A DNA stretch of 64,000 nt. Source: Belliella aquatica (GTDB taxonomy: Bacteria; Bacteroidota; Bacteroidia; Cytophagales; Cyclobacteriaceae). Location of the stretch: NCBI RefSeq assembly GCF_014637795.1, contig NZ_BMFD01000009.1, forward strand, positions 62,001 through 126,000, written 5' to 3'. The notes under the pieces were generated by a model. That model was not told the DNA's origin. It did no database searches and saw nothing but the letters and a program-made list of their open reading frames with translations. Shown here piece after piece: positions 1 to 8,860 of this stretch (the stretch's first letter is position 1; the number at the start of each line of letters is the position of its first letter). The translations under genes were made by a program, and so were the position numbers.

Positions 1-30
1 TGAAGTGAATCACTTCAGGCATTTTTTTTT
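1..30 (+). terminator. Possible terminator of a gene left of the window
   Basis: A 7-bp perfect stem (tgaagtg/cacttca, loop aat, positions 1-17) is followed after a short gap by eight T residues. It would end a plus-strand gene outside the window. The T-run is offset by about five bases, so this is tentative. Confidence 0.4.
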
Positions 31-139
31 ATCACAATTCTAAAATAGATTTAGATAGTAATTTTTTCACTTTATAAATTAATTCAATTATTCACTTTTT
101 TCTGTTTCCTTATCACCAATTAACCCAAGCACTAATTGA

Positions 140-562
140 CTACCTTGATCTCCAAAGATCCTTAAGGGAAAGTCCATTGATTTGCATTACAAATCTAGTG
201 GGGTTTGGAATAAGAACAATTCTCACATCCTGCTTATCAAATTGCTCAGATTCTATTGGTACACCTTCGGCTCCCTTTACTTCATAAGAGACAATGCCGT
301 TTGCATCGGGTAACATGGGCGTATAGGCATTCGCCAAATAGGCAGAAGGCAACAGAACGTCATTGTCTGACTTGAGCTTTGCATAAATTTTTTCTAATTC
401 TGCTTCCAATTCATCGCCATATTCATCATTGAAATCATCTTCCAGATCGTGCAGTTCTTCCTCAATATCGTCATAGCGTTCGTCAGCATAAGTGATTTTA
501 CTTAGTGCAATTCTCTTCTCTACAATTGCCGTTAGTTCTTGATCTAGTTTCTTTAAATCCAT
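140..562 (-). CDS. Acidic conserved hypothetical protein, 140 aa
   Basis: No function is recognised. The N-terminal half (about residues 1-70) is strongly charged and predicted helical, with an acidic stretch DDIEEELHDLEDDFNDEYGD that could form a coiled coil. The C-terminal half (about 70-140) looks like a small beta-rich domain ending in LKDLWRSR. There is no signal peptide or membrane segment, so it is probably cytoplasmic. The ATG at 562 follows an A/T-rich leader. It is a single gene, divergent from the FAS1 lipoprotein at 816. Its composition and clean frame argue that it is real, and small acidic proteins like this are common in Cytophagales. Confidence 0.7.
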   Translation of the reverse strand: MDLKKLDQELTAIVEKRIALSKITYADERYDDIEEELHDLEDDFNDEYGDELEAELEKIYAKLKSDNDVLLPSAYLANAYTPMLPDANGIVSYEVKGAEGVPIESEQFDKQDVRIVLIPNPTRFVMQINGLSLKDLWRSR

Positions 563-815
563 TGATTGATTTCGTTTTTAATTTAAAATACGAAGGTATT
601 GAATATGATGAGTGATTCCAAAATATAGGTCAGTTTACAAGACCTTAAATCATGCTTTATCAACCTACAACATAAATAATATACTTATTTTATTAAAAAT
701 TAGATAATTTCAAAGATTTAGAAAAAAATTTTATAAAGAGTGGGTGCAATAATGATTTGAAATACATTTTTACATTATCTTAATACAAAATTACCCATAC
801 AAATCCATTTGAAAA

Positions 816-1442
816 ATGAAAAAAAACCTAACAACAAGATTCAAGACTAAGATGTCTATGATCTTCACTGCCTTGTTATTGATGGCAGTTTCCTTTTCGT
901 GCACTTCGATCGAAGAGCAGCCAACGCTTGACGAGAATGCAATGTTCAAAAAAGCATTCTTGGAAGAACTGGAAAACCTTAATTTTACCTCAAATCCAAA
1001 TGCAAGAAATGGAAAAGTACCTTCCTTGCAAGTAACTCTTGCCGCATTAAGGATGACTGACAATTGGGTTCCTGCTGTAAAAGACAGAGCAACAGTATTT
1101 ATGGCAACTGACGAAGCTTATGCTGAGCTTAATATTACAACAAAAAATCTTGCAGAAAACATTGATTTTGTAATGGCTGCAATTGGAAACCAAGTTATTT
1201 CTGGAAAGAAATTTTCAGGAGATCAATTACTGGATATTAAAGAAGAGGCAAATTTATTCTCAGCCTTAGCGGGTGCACCAACTTCTTTAACGGTCACTAA
1301 CTCAAATGGTCAACTTGTTTTGAATGGTTTCTGTGGAGAAAATGCAAACATTATTGGTATGGATTTCAAAGCAACAAATAGTGTGACTCATTTTATAGAT
1401 AGGGTTTTATTTCCAGATTTATCGTGTTTTCCAACAGAATAA
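816..1442 (+). CDS. FAS1 (fasciclin-like) lipoprotein, 208 aa
   Basis: This is an exported lipoprotein. A hydrophobic stretch (LLLMAVSFSC) ends in a lipobox-type cysteine at residue 29. One FAS1 domain follows, about residues 65-205. It shows the two conserved FAS1 signatures: ATVFMATDEAYAEL (usual form TVFAPTDEAF) and, near the C terminus, VTHFIDRVLFP (usual form IHVIDKVLLP). FAS1 domains mediate adhesion or ligand contacts at the cell surface. The ligand here is unknown. The gene stands alone, flanked by a divergent gene and a strong terminator. The ATG at 816 was chosen because the lysine-rich N terminus suits a signal peptide; a second Met lies 12 residues on. Confidence 0.8.
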   Translation: MKKNLTTRFKTKMSMIFTALLLMAVSFSCTSIEEQPTLDENAMFKKAFLEELENLNFTSNPNARNGKVPSLQVTLAALRMTDNWVPAVKDRATVFMATDEAYAELNITTKNLAENIDFVMAAIGNQVISGKKFSGDQLLDIKEEANLFSALAGAPTSLTVTNSNGQLVLNGFCGENANIIGMDFKATNSVTHFIDRVLFPDLSCFPTE

Positions 1443-1463
1443 AAATCAAATAATCATTCAAAA

Positions 1464-1497
1464 GCCCAGTTGGAATTTCCAGCTGGGCCTTTTTTTA
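1464..1497 (+). terminator. Intrinsic terminator of the FAS1 gene
   Basis: An 11-bp stem (gcccagttgga/tccagctgggc, one G-T pair) has a three-base loop and is followed by cc and then seven T residues. It lies 22 bp after the FAS1 stop codon. Confidence 0.9.
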
Positions 1498-1525
1498 TTT
1501 TCATGAATCCGAAAATCCAATCTAC

Positions 1526-1637
1526 AAGCGGAAAATATTATTTAGTCTCTATATCCGCTTTTATACCATTAGCCAGATAAAATAGTGTAAGTATTATATT
1601 TGAGCTGCTGTTGTCCGTTGACCGCGGACAGTTGACG
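1526..1637. repeat. Partial copy A of a TIR-bearing intergenic element
   Basis: Positions 1550-1574 match the terminal repeat of the element at 41858-42015 at 22 of 25 bases (core TATATCCGCTTTT, then ACCA and TAGCC). An inverted heptamer AAGCGGA (1526-1532)/TCCGCTT (1554-1560) surrounds this end. The interior contains a GTCCGTTGAC motif like GTCAGTTGAC in the 42-kb copy, and a TGTCCG/CGGACA hairpin at about 1611-1629. The opposite terminal repeat is missing, so the copy is decayed or truncated. It sits between two convergent genes and ends 4 bp from the 3' end of the acyl-CoA synthetase gene. Confidence 0.65.
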
Positions 1638-1640
1638 ATT

Positions 1641-3320
1641 TCACTTCAACGTCTTCTCGTGATTCTCTTTGATGATTCTTCTTAGAATTTTCCCTACATT
1701 AGATTTAGGTAATTCATCTGTAAAATACACCTCACGAGGCACTTTATAATTTGTCAGATTTTCTTTGGTATAAGCAATGATCTCCTCTTCAGTGACGGAT
1801 TTGTCCTTAGCCACTACATAAGCAACTACTTTTTCGGTAGATTTATCATCAGGCATTCCGATTACACCAACTTCCAGTACTTTTGGATGGGAAGAAATGA
1901 CATTTTCTACTTCATTTGGATATACATTGAATCCGGATACTAGAATCATTTCCTTTTTACGATCTACAATCTTTGCAAAACCATCCTCATCAATCACTGC
2001 AATATCGCCTGTTTTGAACCAATCGCCCATCATGACTTTCTCTGTTTCGTCAGGTCTGTTCCAATAGCGCTTCATCACTTGTGGCCCTTTGATACAAAGC
2101 TCTCCTTTCTCTCCTGTTCCCAGTTCATTCCCATCGTCATCTATAACTTTAATATCGGTATGTGGAAGCGGTACACCAATGGTGCCTATTCTTTCTGTTC
2201 CATCGATTGGATTACAAGTTGCTACAGGCGATGTTTCTGTCAATCCATATCCTTCTGCCAAGGGAGTACCCGTCACTCTTTGCCAATTTTCAGCTGTTGC
2301 TTTTTGAACAGCCATGCCACCACCCACTGCAATCTTCAGAGATGTAAAATCCAATTTCAAAAATGCTTCTTGATTCAAAAGTCCATTGAAAAGGGTGTTG
2401 ACACCAGTAAATACCGTGAATTTATGCTTAGAAAGCTCCTTGATAAATCCTGGCATATCCCTTGGATTCGTGATCAGGACGTTATGTGCCCCTATTTTCA
2501 TCATGGCAAGACAATTTACCGTCAATGCAAAAATATGATAGAGCGGTAAGGCTGTGATGACAATCTCTTCCTTTTCTTTCAGCTTAGGTTTCATCCATGC
2601 AGAGATCTGCTGCATGTTGGCAACGATGTTTCCATGTGACAGTTCAGCACCTTTGGATACACCCGTAGTTCCGCCAGTGTATTGGAGGTAAGCTGCATCA
2701 GCTAAGACCATTTCTTCTCTTTTGAAACTTGTTGCATTGCCGGCAGCCATCAATTGCTTCCATTTGATGGCATTAGGTATATTGAATGAAGGAACCATCT
2801 TTTTGATGTGCTTGACAAGCAAATTGACTATTCCACCTTTTAATCCACCCAACATATCGCCAAGTTCTGTGACAATGATATGCTTGGCAGGAATATCTCT
2901 CTGTATTTTTTCAAGGTTAAAAGCAAAATTTGCCAAGATGACAATCGCATCGGCTCCAGCATCTGCAAATTGATGCTTCATTTCACTTGAAGTATAAAGC
3001 GGGTTGGTATTGACAACGATCATTCCTGCACGAAGCACACCAAACATGGCAACAGGATACTGAAGACAGTTAGGCATTTGTATAGCCACTCTGTCGCCTT
3101 TCTTCATTTTTAGATTATTCTGAAGGTAAGAGGCAAAGATTTTGGAATATTTATCAACATCATTGAAAGATAGCGTCTTGCCCATGCACTCGTAAGCCAC
3201 GGCATCGCCATATTTTCGAACACTTTCTTCAAAAAGTGCGACAACAGAAGAATACGCTTCCACATCAATGTTTTTATCTACAGATTGAGGATAAAATTTA
3301 TACCAAGGATAATCTTGCAT
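1641..3320 (-). CDS. fadD: Long-chain fatty acid-CoA ligase (AMP-binding)
   Basis: This enzyme activates fatty acids to acyl-CoA with ATP, via an acyl-adenylate, for beta-oxidation or lipid remodelling. At 559 aa it has the family length. Visible motifs are the P-loop YTGGTTGVSKG (214-224), EGYGLTETSP (356-365), the hinge region GDWFKTGD (432-439) followed by VDRKKEMILVSGFNVYPNEVE (shown here only as a motif name of the C-terminal domain: DRKK to NEVE, 453-471), and the catalytic lysine in NVGKILRR (K544). No signal peptide is present, so it is cytoplasmic or membrane-associated. It lies downstream of an acyl-CoA dehydrogenase on the same strand, but a terminator separates them, so the two probably have their own promoters. 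Confidence 0.92.
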   Translation of the reverse strand: MQDYPWYKFYPQSVDKNIDVEAYSSVVALFEESVRKYGDAVAYECMGKTLSFNDVDKYSKIFASYLQNNLKMKKGDRVAIQMPNCLQYPVAMFGVLRAGMIVVNTNPLYTSSEMKHQFADAGADAIVILANFAFNLEKIQRDIPAKHIIVTELGDMLGGLKGGIVNLLVKHIKKMVPSFNIPNAIKWKQLMAAGNATSFKREEMVLADAAYLQYTGGTTGVSKGAELSHGNIVANMQQISAWMKPKLKEKEEIVITALPLYHIFALTVNCLAMMKIGAHNVLITNPRDMPGFIKELSKHKFTVFTGVNTLFNGLLNQEAFLKLDFTSLKIAVGGGMAVQKATAENWQRVTGTPLAEGYGLTETSPVATCNPIDGTERIGTIGVPLPHTDIKVIDDDGNELGTGEKGELCIKGPQVMKRYWNRPDETEKVMMGDWFKTGDIAVIDEDGFAKIVDRKKEMILVSGFNVYPNEVENVISSHPKVLEVGVIGMPDDKSTEKVVAYVVAKDKSVTEEEIIAYTKENLTNYKVPREVYFTDELPKSNVGKILRRIIKENHEKTLK

Positions 3321-3396
3321 AAACGCTTTAATATTTTGGGTTATGAATTGATTTAAATATTTTACCTTCTAAATATAAAAGAAATATGAGCTTTAT

Positions 3397-3435
3397 AAAA
3401 AATAAAGCCACTTTACTATAAAATAAAGTGGCTTT
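3397..3435 (-). terminator. Terminator of the acyl-CoA dehydrogenase gene
   Basis: A perfect 12-bp stem (aaagccacttta/taaagtggcttt at 3404-3415 and 3424-3435) has an 8-base loop. Read on the minus strand, it is followed by a T-rich tract. It lies between the dehydrogenase stop and the start of the ligase gene. Confidence 0.85.
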
Positions 3436-3456
3436 GTAGTTCAAGAAATTGAATTT

Positions 3457-4620
3457 TTAATCCTTTTTAAGAATTTTTCTAGCAATCAATTCTTTCATTA
3501 TTTCATTTGTCCCTGCATAGATCCTCTGAACTCTAGCGTCAGCATAAGCTCGAGCTACAGGATACTCCCACATATAACCATAGCCACCGTGCAACTGCAC
3601 ACATTCATCAGCAACTTCACATTGTAGCTCTGTCATGCTGTATTTGGCCGCTGATGCCATAGCAGGATCCACTAATTTATTATTGTGCATCACTACTAAC
3701 TGATCACAGTAGATTCTTGCCATCTCTAGCTTAGCCGACATTTCTGCAATTTTGAATCTTGTATTTTGGAAATCAGAAACAGTCTTACCAAAAGCTGGAC
3801 GCCCTTTGACATAATCCACGGTAGAAAGGAATGTCCCTTCAGCTAATGCCAAAGCTGCCAAAGCAACTACCAATCTCTCTTGAGCAAGTTCTGTCATCAG
3901 ATATTTGAATCCTTCACCTTCATTTCCCAACAAATTCTCTTTAGGAACTTTTACATCTTCAAAGAATAATTCGCAAGTATCCTGCGCATGTAAACCTACT
4001 TTTTCGAATGGAACACCTTTGGAAAAACCTTCCATATTTGTATCAACGAGAAAAAGACTGATTCCCTTTGCTCCTAATGATGGATCAGTTTTGGCAGCTA
4101 CTACAACGATATTGCAGAGGTATCCATTGGTGATAAATGTTTTTGAGCCATTAATCAGGTAATGATCTCCCATATCCTGAGCAGTAGCTTTGATATTTTG
4201 TAAATCACTACCAGCTCCAGGTTCTGTCATGGCTACGGCTGAAATCAATTCACCTGAAACCATTCCAGGAATATATTTTGATTTGGCGGCTTCGGTTCCA
4301 TAATGCAAAACATAAGGGAACACAATATCACTATGCAAAGGGTAGCCAATAGCAGGTCCCGAACAGCCACTTAATCCTAATTCTTCGATAAAAAGTGCAT
4401 TGTATCTAAAGTCTTCGATTCCCATTCCTCCGTATTGCTCGGGTGCTTGAAGACACAAAAATCCATTATAGCCGAGATCAGTCCATGATTCTCTAGAAAC
4501 CATTTTATTCTTTTCCCATTCGGCATTCTTTGGACTGATTTCTTTTGCAATGTAATCTTTCACAGAAAGTCTAAACATCTCATGCTCTTCTGTAAAGATT
4601 GTTCTTGGTATTCCGTACAT
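3457..4620 (-). CDS. Acyl-CoA dehydrogenase, LCAD-like
   Basis: This FAD-dependent enzyme catalyses the first step of beta-oxidation (acyl-CoA to trans-2-enoyl-CoA). The protein is 387 aa from the ATG at 4620. An upstream in-frame TTG at 4659 was rejected because MYGIPRTIF is a natural start. Family motifs are AMTEPGAGSDL (FAD/substrate loop) and CVQLHGGYGYMWEYPVARAY near the C terminus. In the C-terminal motif IYAGTNEIMKELIAR, alanine replaces the glutamate that is catalytic in medium-chain enzymes. The base is instead predicted to be E248 in LAQERL, as in long-chain and isovaleryl-CoA dehydrogenases. The upstream M28 gene is on the same strand but has its own terminator. Confidence 0.92.
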   Translation of the reverse strand: MYGIPRTIFTEEHEMFRLSVKDYIAKEISPKNAEWEKNKMVSRESWTDLGYNGFLCLQAPEQYGGMGIEDFRYNALFIEELGLSGCSGPAIGYPLHSDIVFPYVLHYGTEAAKSKYIPGMVSGELISAVAMTEPGAGSDLQNIKATAQDMGDHYLINGSKTFITNGYLCNIVVVAAKTDPSLGAKGISLFLVDTNMEGFSKGVPFEKVGLHAQDTCELFFEDVKVPKENLLGNEGEGFKYLMTELAQERLVVALAALALAEGTFLSTVDYVKGRPAFGKTVSDFQNTRFKIAEMSAKLEMARIYCDQLVVMHNNKLVDPAMASAAKYSMTELQCEVADECVQLHGGYGYMWEYPVARAYADARVQRIYAGTNEIMKELIARKILKKD

Positions 4621-4786
4621 ATTTTTATTTGGGTTTATATAATTTTTCAGAATTTTCAATAAGTATTATCAGATTCACTTTGAATACAACAGCGAAATAT
4701 AACTGTATTTTAAATTAATTCCAATCAATATTTGGTTCCATGTGTTGATAATTTAGTATATTTAAAACTGAGTTATTTCTAGAACC

Positions 4787-4817
4787 AAAAAAGAGCTGAT
4801 TGATAATCAGCTCTTTT
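4787..4817 (-). terminator. Terminator of the M28 peptidase gene
   Basis: A 13-bp perfect stem (aaaagagctgatt/aatcagctctttt, 4789-4801 and 4805-4817) has a 3-base loop. It is placed 10 bp past the M28 stop codon and has a T-run on the minus strand. Confidence 0.9.
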
Positions 4818-4826
4818 ATTAACTCT

Positions 4827-6368
4827 TTATTTTCCCCAAGGTTTTCTTGGGAGTTTGAGATCCCGCTGAGCAGTGTTGTACACCATCGCAGCGACAATGA
4901 TTGCGGCTTGAGTCATATCACCTTGTTGCATCCTTTCGTAAAGATCCATATTGGTGTGGTAGCCTTTTCCGTAATCAATAGGGTCTTGGATAAACTGAAA
5001 TCCAGGAACCCCAACAGCATCAAATGCCACATGATCTGTAGACCCTGTATTTCTTCTAGTAATCGTTTTTGCTCCCATTTCATGGAAAGGTTCAAACCAT
5101 TTTTCAAAAACAGGTACAAGTTGATCGTTTCCTTCTAAGTAAATCCCTCTGATTTTCCCAGAACCGTTGTCTACATTATAGTATGCTGATATCTTATCCC
5201 ACTCTCCTTTTTTCTCTTGAGTTTGTCTATCTCCCACATACTTCTGCACATAACCTCTAGAGCCAAATAGACCCTGCTCCTCTTCTCCCCAAAGTGCAAT
5301 TCTGATTGTCCTTCTTGGCTGAACACCAAGTGTTTTCAAAATTCTTATAGCTTCCATCATGACAACTACACCAGCAGCGTTGTCATTAGCACCTGTCCCA
5401 GCGTGCCAGCTATCTAAATGCGCACCAAGCAAAACAAGCTCAGGCTTCAAAGTCTTGTCTGTTCCAGGTATTTCTGCAAGCACATTGTATCCTTTATAGT
5501 CATCGTCCAACCATTCTACTTCTATTTCAGCATCAAGATTGACTGTTTGTCCATTCTTCAACAATCTTTCGATTCTACCAAAATGTTCCAAAGCAATTTC
5601 CATTTCTGGAAGTGTTTTGTTCTTAGCTGTGCTATAAGATCCCGCACGGGTATGAAAAACTGTCCCGAAATTTCCTCTGGTACCAGAAAGTTTCATCGCA
5701 ATACCTTCATTCATCAAGAATTCATTTACTTTTTGATCCAAAACTCTTTGATCTCTCATTTGCTGAATCTGTGCAGGTGTATATCTAGCACCTGTAGCAG
5801 CATTGATTGTAACTTCTTTTCTATTCTCTAGATCTTCATCTGTCAATCTTCTTGCTTCTGCTGTGAAAGCAGGAGTTGTAGATAAAGTTGTTGGAAGCAT
5901 GATTACTTTACCAGAAAGCTTTCCTTTATATTTTTCAAAGTCTGCTTCAGATTGAATATCAACCAAAACGACTTCACTACTGACAAGGCCATTTGTGCCT
6001 TCTGTCCATGCTTTTGGATAACCAATCAATGGTGCATAGTAAGGTGTCTTCATCGCGATGTAAGATTTCTTTACATCCCAGCCTCTTCCAAACTCACCAT
6101 AGGAATCAATTTTTACATTTTGTAATCCCCATTCTTCAAATTTCTCAGCAGTCCATTGTCTCGCTCTTCTTAAGTTCGTCGATCCTGATAATCTTGGTCC
6201 CATCAAATCTGTCAGATGAAATGCCAAATCTTGAATTTGAGAATTTCTTGTTCCTTCGGTTTTGATTTTATACATCATTTCCAAATCGACATTCTCCTGT
6301 GCAAAGGAGGATGATGTCCATAAGAAAGCGACAAAAAGAATAAATGAAAATTGTACTTTTAGCTTCAT
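4827..6368 (-). CDS. Secreted M28 family zinc aminopeptidase
   Basis: This exported di-zinc peptidase is 513 aa, with a Sec signal peptide cleaved after SSSFA (about residue 23). A PA (protease-associated) domain is likely inserted around residues 120-260. The catalytic domain shows every expected metal or catalytic position: H317 in GAHLDSW, D329 in GANDNAAG, the base/ligand pair E362-E363 in WGEEEQG, D400 in YNVDNGSG, and H471 in GYHTNMD. The family removes N-terminal residues from peptides, and a periplasmic nutritional role is likely. It is a single gene between a thioesterase terminator and its own terminator. Exact substrate preference cannot be read from sequence. Confidence 0.9.
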   Translation of the reverse strand: MKLKVQFSFILFVAFLWTSSSFAQENVDLEMMYKIKTEGTRNSQIQDLAFHLTDLMGPRLSGSTNLRRARQWTAEKFEEWGLQNVKIDSYGEFGRGWDVKKSYIAMKTPYYAPLIGYPKAWTEGTNGLVSSEVVLVDIQSEADFEKYKGKLSGKVIMLPTTLSTTPAFTAEARRLTDEDLENRKEVTINAATGARYTPAQIQQMRDQRVLDQKVNEFLMNEGIAMKLSGTRGNFGTVFHTRAGSYSTAKNKTLPEMEIALEHFGRIERLLKNGQTVNLDAEIEVEWLDDDYKGYNVLAEIPGTDKTLKPELVLLGAHLDSWHAGTGANDNAAGVVVMMEAIRILKTLGVQPRRTIRIALWGEEEQGLFGSRGYVQKYVGDRQTQEKKGEWDKISAYYNVDNGSGKIRGIYLEGNDQLVPVFEKWFEPFHEMGAKTITRRNTGSTDHVAFDAVGVPGFQFIQDPIDYGKGYHTNMDLYERMQQGDMTQAAIIVAAMVYNTAQRDLKLPRKPWGK

Positions 6369-6477
6369 ATACGTCTGGTTTTTGTTTTTATCTTTAATAA
6401 AATTGATAATGTTGTTTTACCTATCAAAAATGTTAAAAAATAGTTATCAAAAATAACCGTCAGTGTAATTTCAGGAA

Positions 6478-6507
6478 ATAAAAAAGGCCTCAGCATTTGC
6501 AGAGACC
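6478..6507 (-). terminator. Terminator of the DHS-like/OmpA/thioesterase operon
   Basis: A 9-bp stem with one mismatch (ggcctcagc/gcagagacc at 6486-6494 and 6499-6507) has loop attt and is followed on the minus strand by six T residues. It lies about 120 bp past the thioesterase stop. Confidence 0.65.
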
Positions 6508-6626
6508 AGATTTTATATCATTTAATTGCAGTTAGATCTTGAAGCTATTCAAAGAAAATGTACCTAAAAAGCACTTGAACGAGATATATTTTAACTTCTT
6601 AGAAACCTGTAGGAAATATGAAATGA

Positions 6627-7142
6627 TTAACTTTCCTTAAGCTTATTCTTCAAATACTTAACACGCTGAGCTATAGTCATATCGGAAATATCAACATTCT
6701 CAGATGTAGCTTGTAAAAACTCATCCACTGCACCCGAATGGTCGGTTGATAATCCTTCTTTAATGGTCACATAACGCATGGTCGTCCAAAGTAACGTTTT
6801 CAACTCTTTGCTAGAATCATCAGTCATATAATATTCCAATACGACCGTATTTTGATTATACCAAAGTAGCCTACTTTTGATCCTAACCCACTCTCCTACT
6901 TTTGCAGGCTTAACGTAGGCGATATTATGATTATAAACTACCCAAGCAGCTTTATATTTGTGAATGAAATCAATCATCTCAACTCCGTATAACTTTGGTA
7001 CTTGATCTTCTCTGGCATTGAAGAAGTAATCAAAATACTTGGCATTATTCAAGTGCTGTAAAGGATCACAATCTTGAAATCGGATGACTACTCTACTTTC
7101 TGTTTCCTTTGGGTAATGCTTATCTTTATTATATTCAAACAT
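6627..7142 (-). CDS. Acyl-CoA thioesterase (4HBT hotdog fold)
   Basis: This is a predicted hotdog-fold thioesterase of the YbgC/4HBT group, 171 aa, that would hydrolyse acyl-CoA thioesters in the cytoplasm. The diagnostic segment FQDCDPLQHLNNAKYFDYF (about residues 21-39) carries the Asp-Pro and the His-Leu-Asn-Asn of the family active site. The later YNHNIAYVKPAKVGEWVRI matches the central beta-helix region. The ATG at 7142 was chosen; an in-frame TTG at 7169 would overlap the upstream gene. The start lies 10 bp after the OmpA-family stop, so the gene is almost certainly the third member of that operon. The link between a thioesterase and an OmpA protein is not explained by the sequence. Confidence 0.82.
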   Translation of the reverse strand: MFEYNKDKHYPKETESRVVIRFQDCDPLQHLNNAKYFDYFFNAREDQVPKLYGVEMIDFIHKYKAAWVVYNHNIAYVKPAKVGEWVRIKSRLLWYNQNTVVLEYYMTDDSSKELKTLLWTTMRYVTIKEGLSTDHSGAVDEFLQATSENVDISDMTIAQRVKYLKNKLKES

Positions 7143-7152
7143 ATCAATTTCT

Positions 7153-8844
7153 TTATTGGATTCTTTCAATAATCATTTCAACTCGTCGGTTTCGGGTTTT
7201 ACCTTCCTCCGTATTATTATCGGCTATTGGTCTAGAACCTCCCCAACCAGCAATTCTGACCCTTTCAAAATCTACTCCTTTTAAAGTCATGTAGCCTCTA
7301 ATCTTAGAAGCTCTATTCATAGATAACTCCTTATTTAATTGTGGATCACCTGCATTATCTGTATGACCCTCAAGTCTGATGCGAACTGTTGGATTAACTT
7401 TCATAAAATCAACCAAGTCATCCAAAAGCTGTATAGAATTAGCATCTGCAAAATCAGATGTTCCTCTATTGAATTGAATATTATCCAAAACAATACTTGC
7501 TCCGGTTTTGATTGGAAGCAACTCAATCGTATCAACTCCCTTAGCAATCCAATCTGAGGCCACAAAATTTTTCGGAATATATCCATTTGAAGCAACTACA
7601 AATCTTTCTAAAGCATTATTTTCAAATGCATCTTTTAGATCTTGTGGATTGTTTGTTGACTTTTTAAAACCTTGTTTATTGGTATAAGCTATCTCAAAAG
7701 GAATCACATCTTTGGTATTTGCGTCCAAAACAGTGAAAATAAGATTAGATGTCACTACAGGTATTTGCGATTTTGTTGTAGACACAGTATCAATCTTTTC
7801 TTCTAAGATCAAAACAGAAGCATCAGCTATTGTTGCAATTGTAGTTTCTTTCTTGGTTGAATCAATCTTCGATATTTCAATTTTTTCTTTGATTTGAATT
7901 GTATCTGATATTACTTGAGACACCAGAATCTCTTCTACTGATTCCTGTGCATCGATCTGATGGGTAATCATCATCAAGTCTCCAAAGCCTTCTGAATTTT
8001 GTGTGGAAGTAAAAAGGGCTAAGTTTTTCTCTTTATCAAAAACCACGTAACTAAGTTCTGCTCCTTGTGTGTTGACTTGTTCCAAAGGTGTTGGCTTTGA
8101 CCAACTATCCCAAGAATCACCAGTCCTTTTTGCCATAAAAACATCTCTACCACTTCCAATCTTATCAGAATTTGAAGAAAAATAAATTGTCGAAAGATCA
8201 GCTGACAAAGATGGTGTTTGTTCTTGTAGATCGGTATTGATATCAGGCCCGAGATTTTGTGGAGAAGACCAAGTCCCTTCTCTTATGAGCTCAGAAATAT
8301 AAATATCTTCATTGCCATAAGATCCATAAGAAGTCATTGACATAATGATAACAGAATTATCCGAACTCAGCCTCCCACTGAAATGATTTCCTTGATTTCT
8401 GAAATTCCCCATTTCCAATACTCTGACATAATTCCACTCCAATCCAAACCTTGAGTATTGATGAATTCCTTGTTTCAGTCCATTCAAAGTCCCACTATGA
8501 TAGACGTAAGCAGTCAAAGCATCAGGAAAACCCAAAAGAACATCATTTCCTGATGTTGAAAGACTTTTTATATGAATTGGCTCTTCCCATTCTCCAAGAT
8601 TAGACTTCTTAGCCATCCAAATGTCTCCAAAGTCAGTAGGACCACCAAGATTTTCGGGATTAAAGCCGACTGAATAAAAAATTTCTCCTCTAAGTGAGAC
8701 AACAGGATGTTGTTCATCATAAGAAGAGTTTAAGCTCTTCAAGGATGATATTTCCTGTGAAAAAACATTTCCTGATAATGAAAAAGCAAGCAGAATTAAG
8801 CTGCTTGCTTTCTTTATAATATTGATAAGGTCATTTTTAATCAT
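7153..8844 (-). CDS. OmpA family protein with PD40/WD40-like beta-propeller
   Basis: This cell-envelope protein is 563 aa, with a signal peptide ending near FSQ (about residue 30). Residues about 40-290 are PD40-type propeller repeats, for example LSADLSTIYFSSNSDKIGSG and LSSDNSVIIMSMTSYG. A spacer rich in I, S, K and T (about 300-360) and a small beta domain follow. The C-terminal OmpA domain (about 450-563) has the peptidoglycan-binding signature LEGHTDNAGDPQLNKELSMN and ends in NRRVEMII. Such proteins are common in Bacteroidota, some of them near type IX secretion genes. It starts 16 bp after the DHS-like gene and is followed 10 bp later by the thioesterase gene. Confidence 0.88.
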   Translation of the reverse strand: MIKNDLINIIKKASSLILLAFSLSGNVFSQEISSLKSLNSSYDEQHPVVSLRGEIFYSVGFNPENLGGPTDFGDIWMAKKSNLGEWEEPIHIKSLSTSGNDVLLGFPDALTAYVYHSGTLNGLKQGIHQYSRFGLEWNYVRVLEMGNFRNQGNHFSGRLSSDNSVIIMSMTSYGSYGNEDIYISELIREGTWSSPQNLGPDINTDLQEQTPSLSADLSTIYFSSNSDKIGSGRDVFMAKRTGDSWDSWSKPTPLEQVNTQGAELSYVVFDKEKNLALFTSTQNSEGFGDLMMITHQIDAQESVEEILVSQVISDTIQIKEKIEISKIDSTKKETTIATIADASVLILEEKIDTVSTTKSQIPVVTSNLIFTVLDANTKDVIPFEIAYTNKQGFKKSTNNPQDLKDAFENNALERFVVASNGYIPKNFVASDWIAKGVDTIELLPIKTGASIVLDNIQFNRGTSDFADANSIQLLDDLVDFMKVNPTVRIRLEGHTDNAGDPQLNKELSMNRASKIRGYMTLKGVDFERVRIAGWGGSRPIADNNTEEGKTRNRRVEMIIERIQ

Positions 8845-8860
8845 TTCTGATCTTCATCAA

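Noticed and set aside
791-1063. Open frame on the minus strand opposite the FAS1 gene
   Set aside because: It is a shadow of the FAS1 coding sequence and has no recognisable protein features. The same holds for long antisense frames inside fadD (2079-2549), the M28 gene (5418-5831), the S41 gene and others.
4620-4659. Longer N terminus of the acyl-CoA dehydrogenase from a TTG
   Set aside because: The ATG at 4620 (MYGIPRTIF) fits the family start. The same reasoning removed TTG starts at 7169, 10566, 19645, 30087, 38313, 44102 and 61371.
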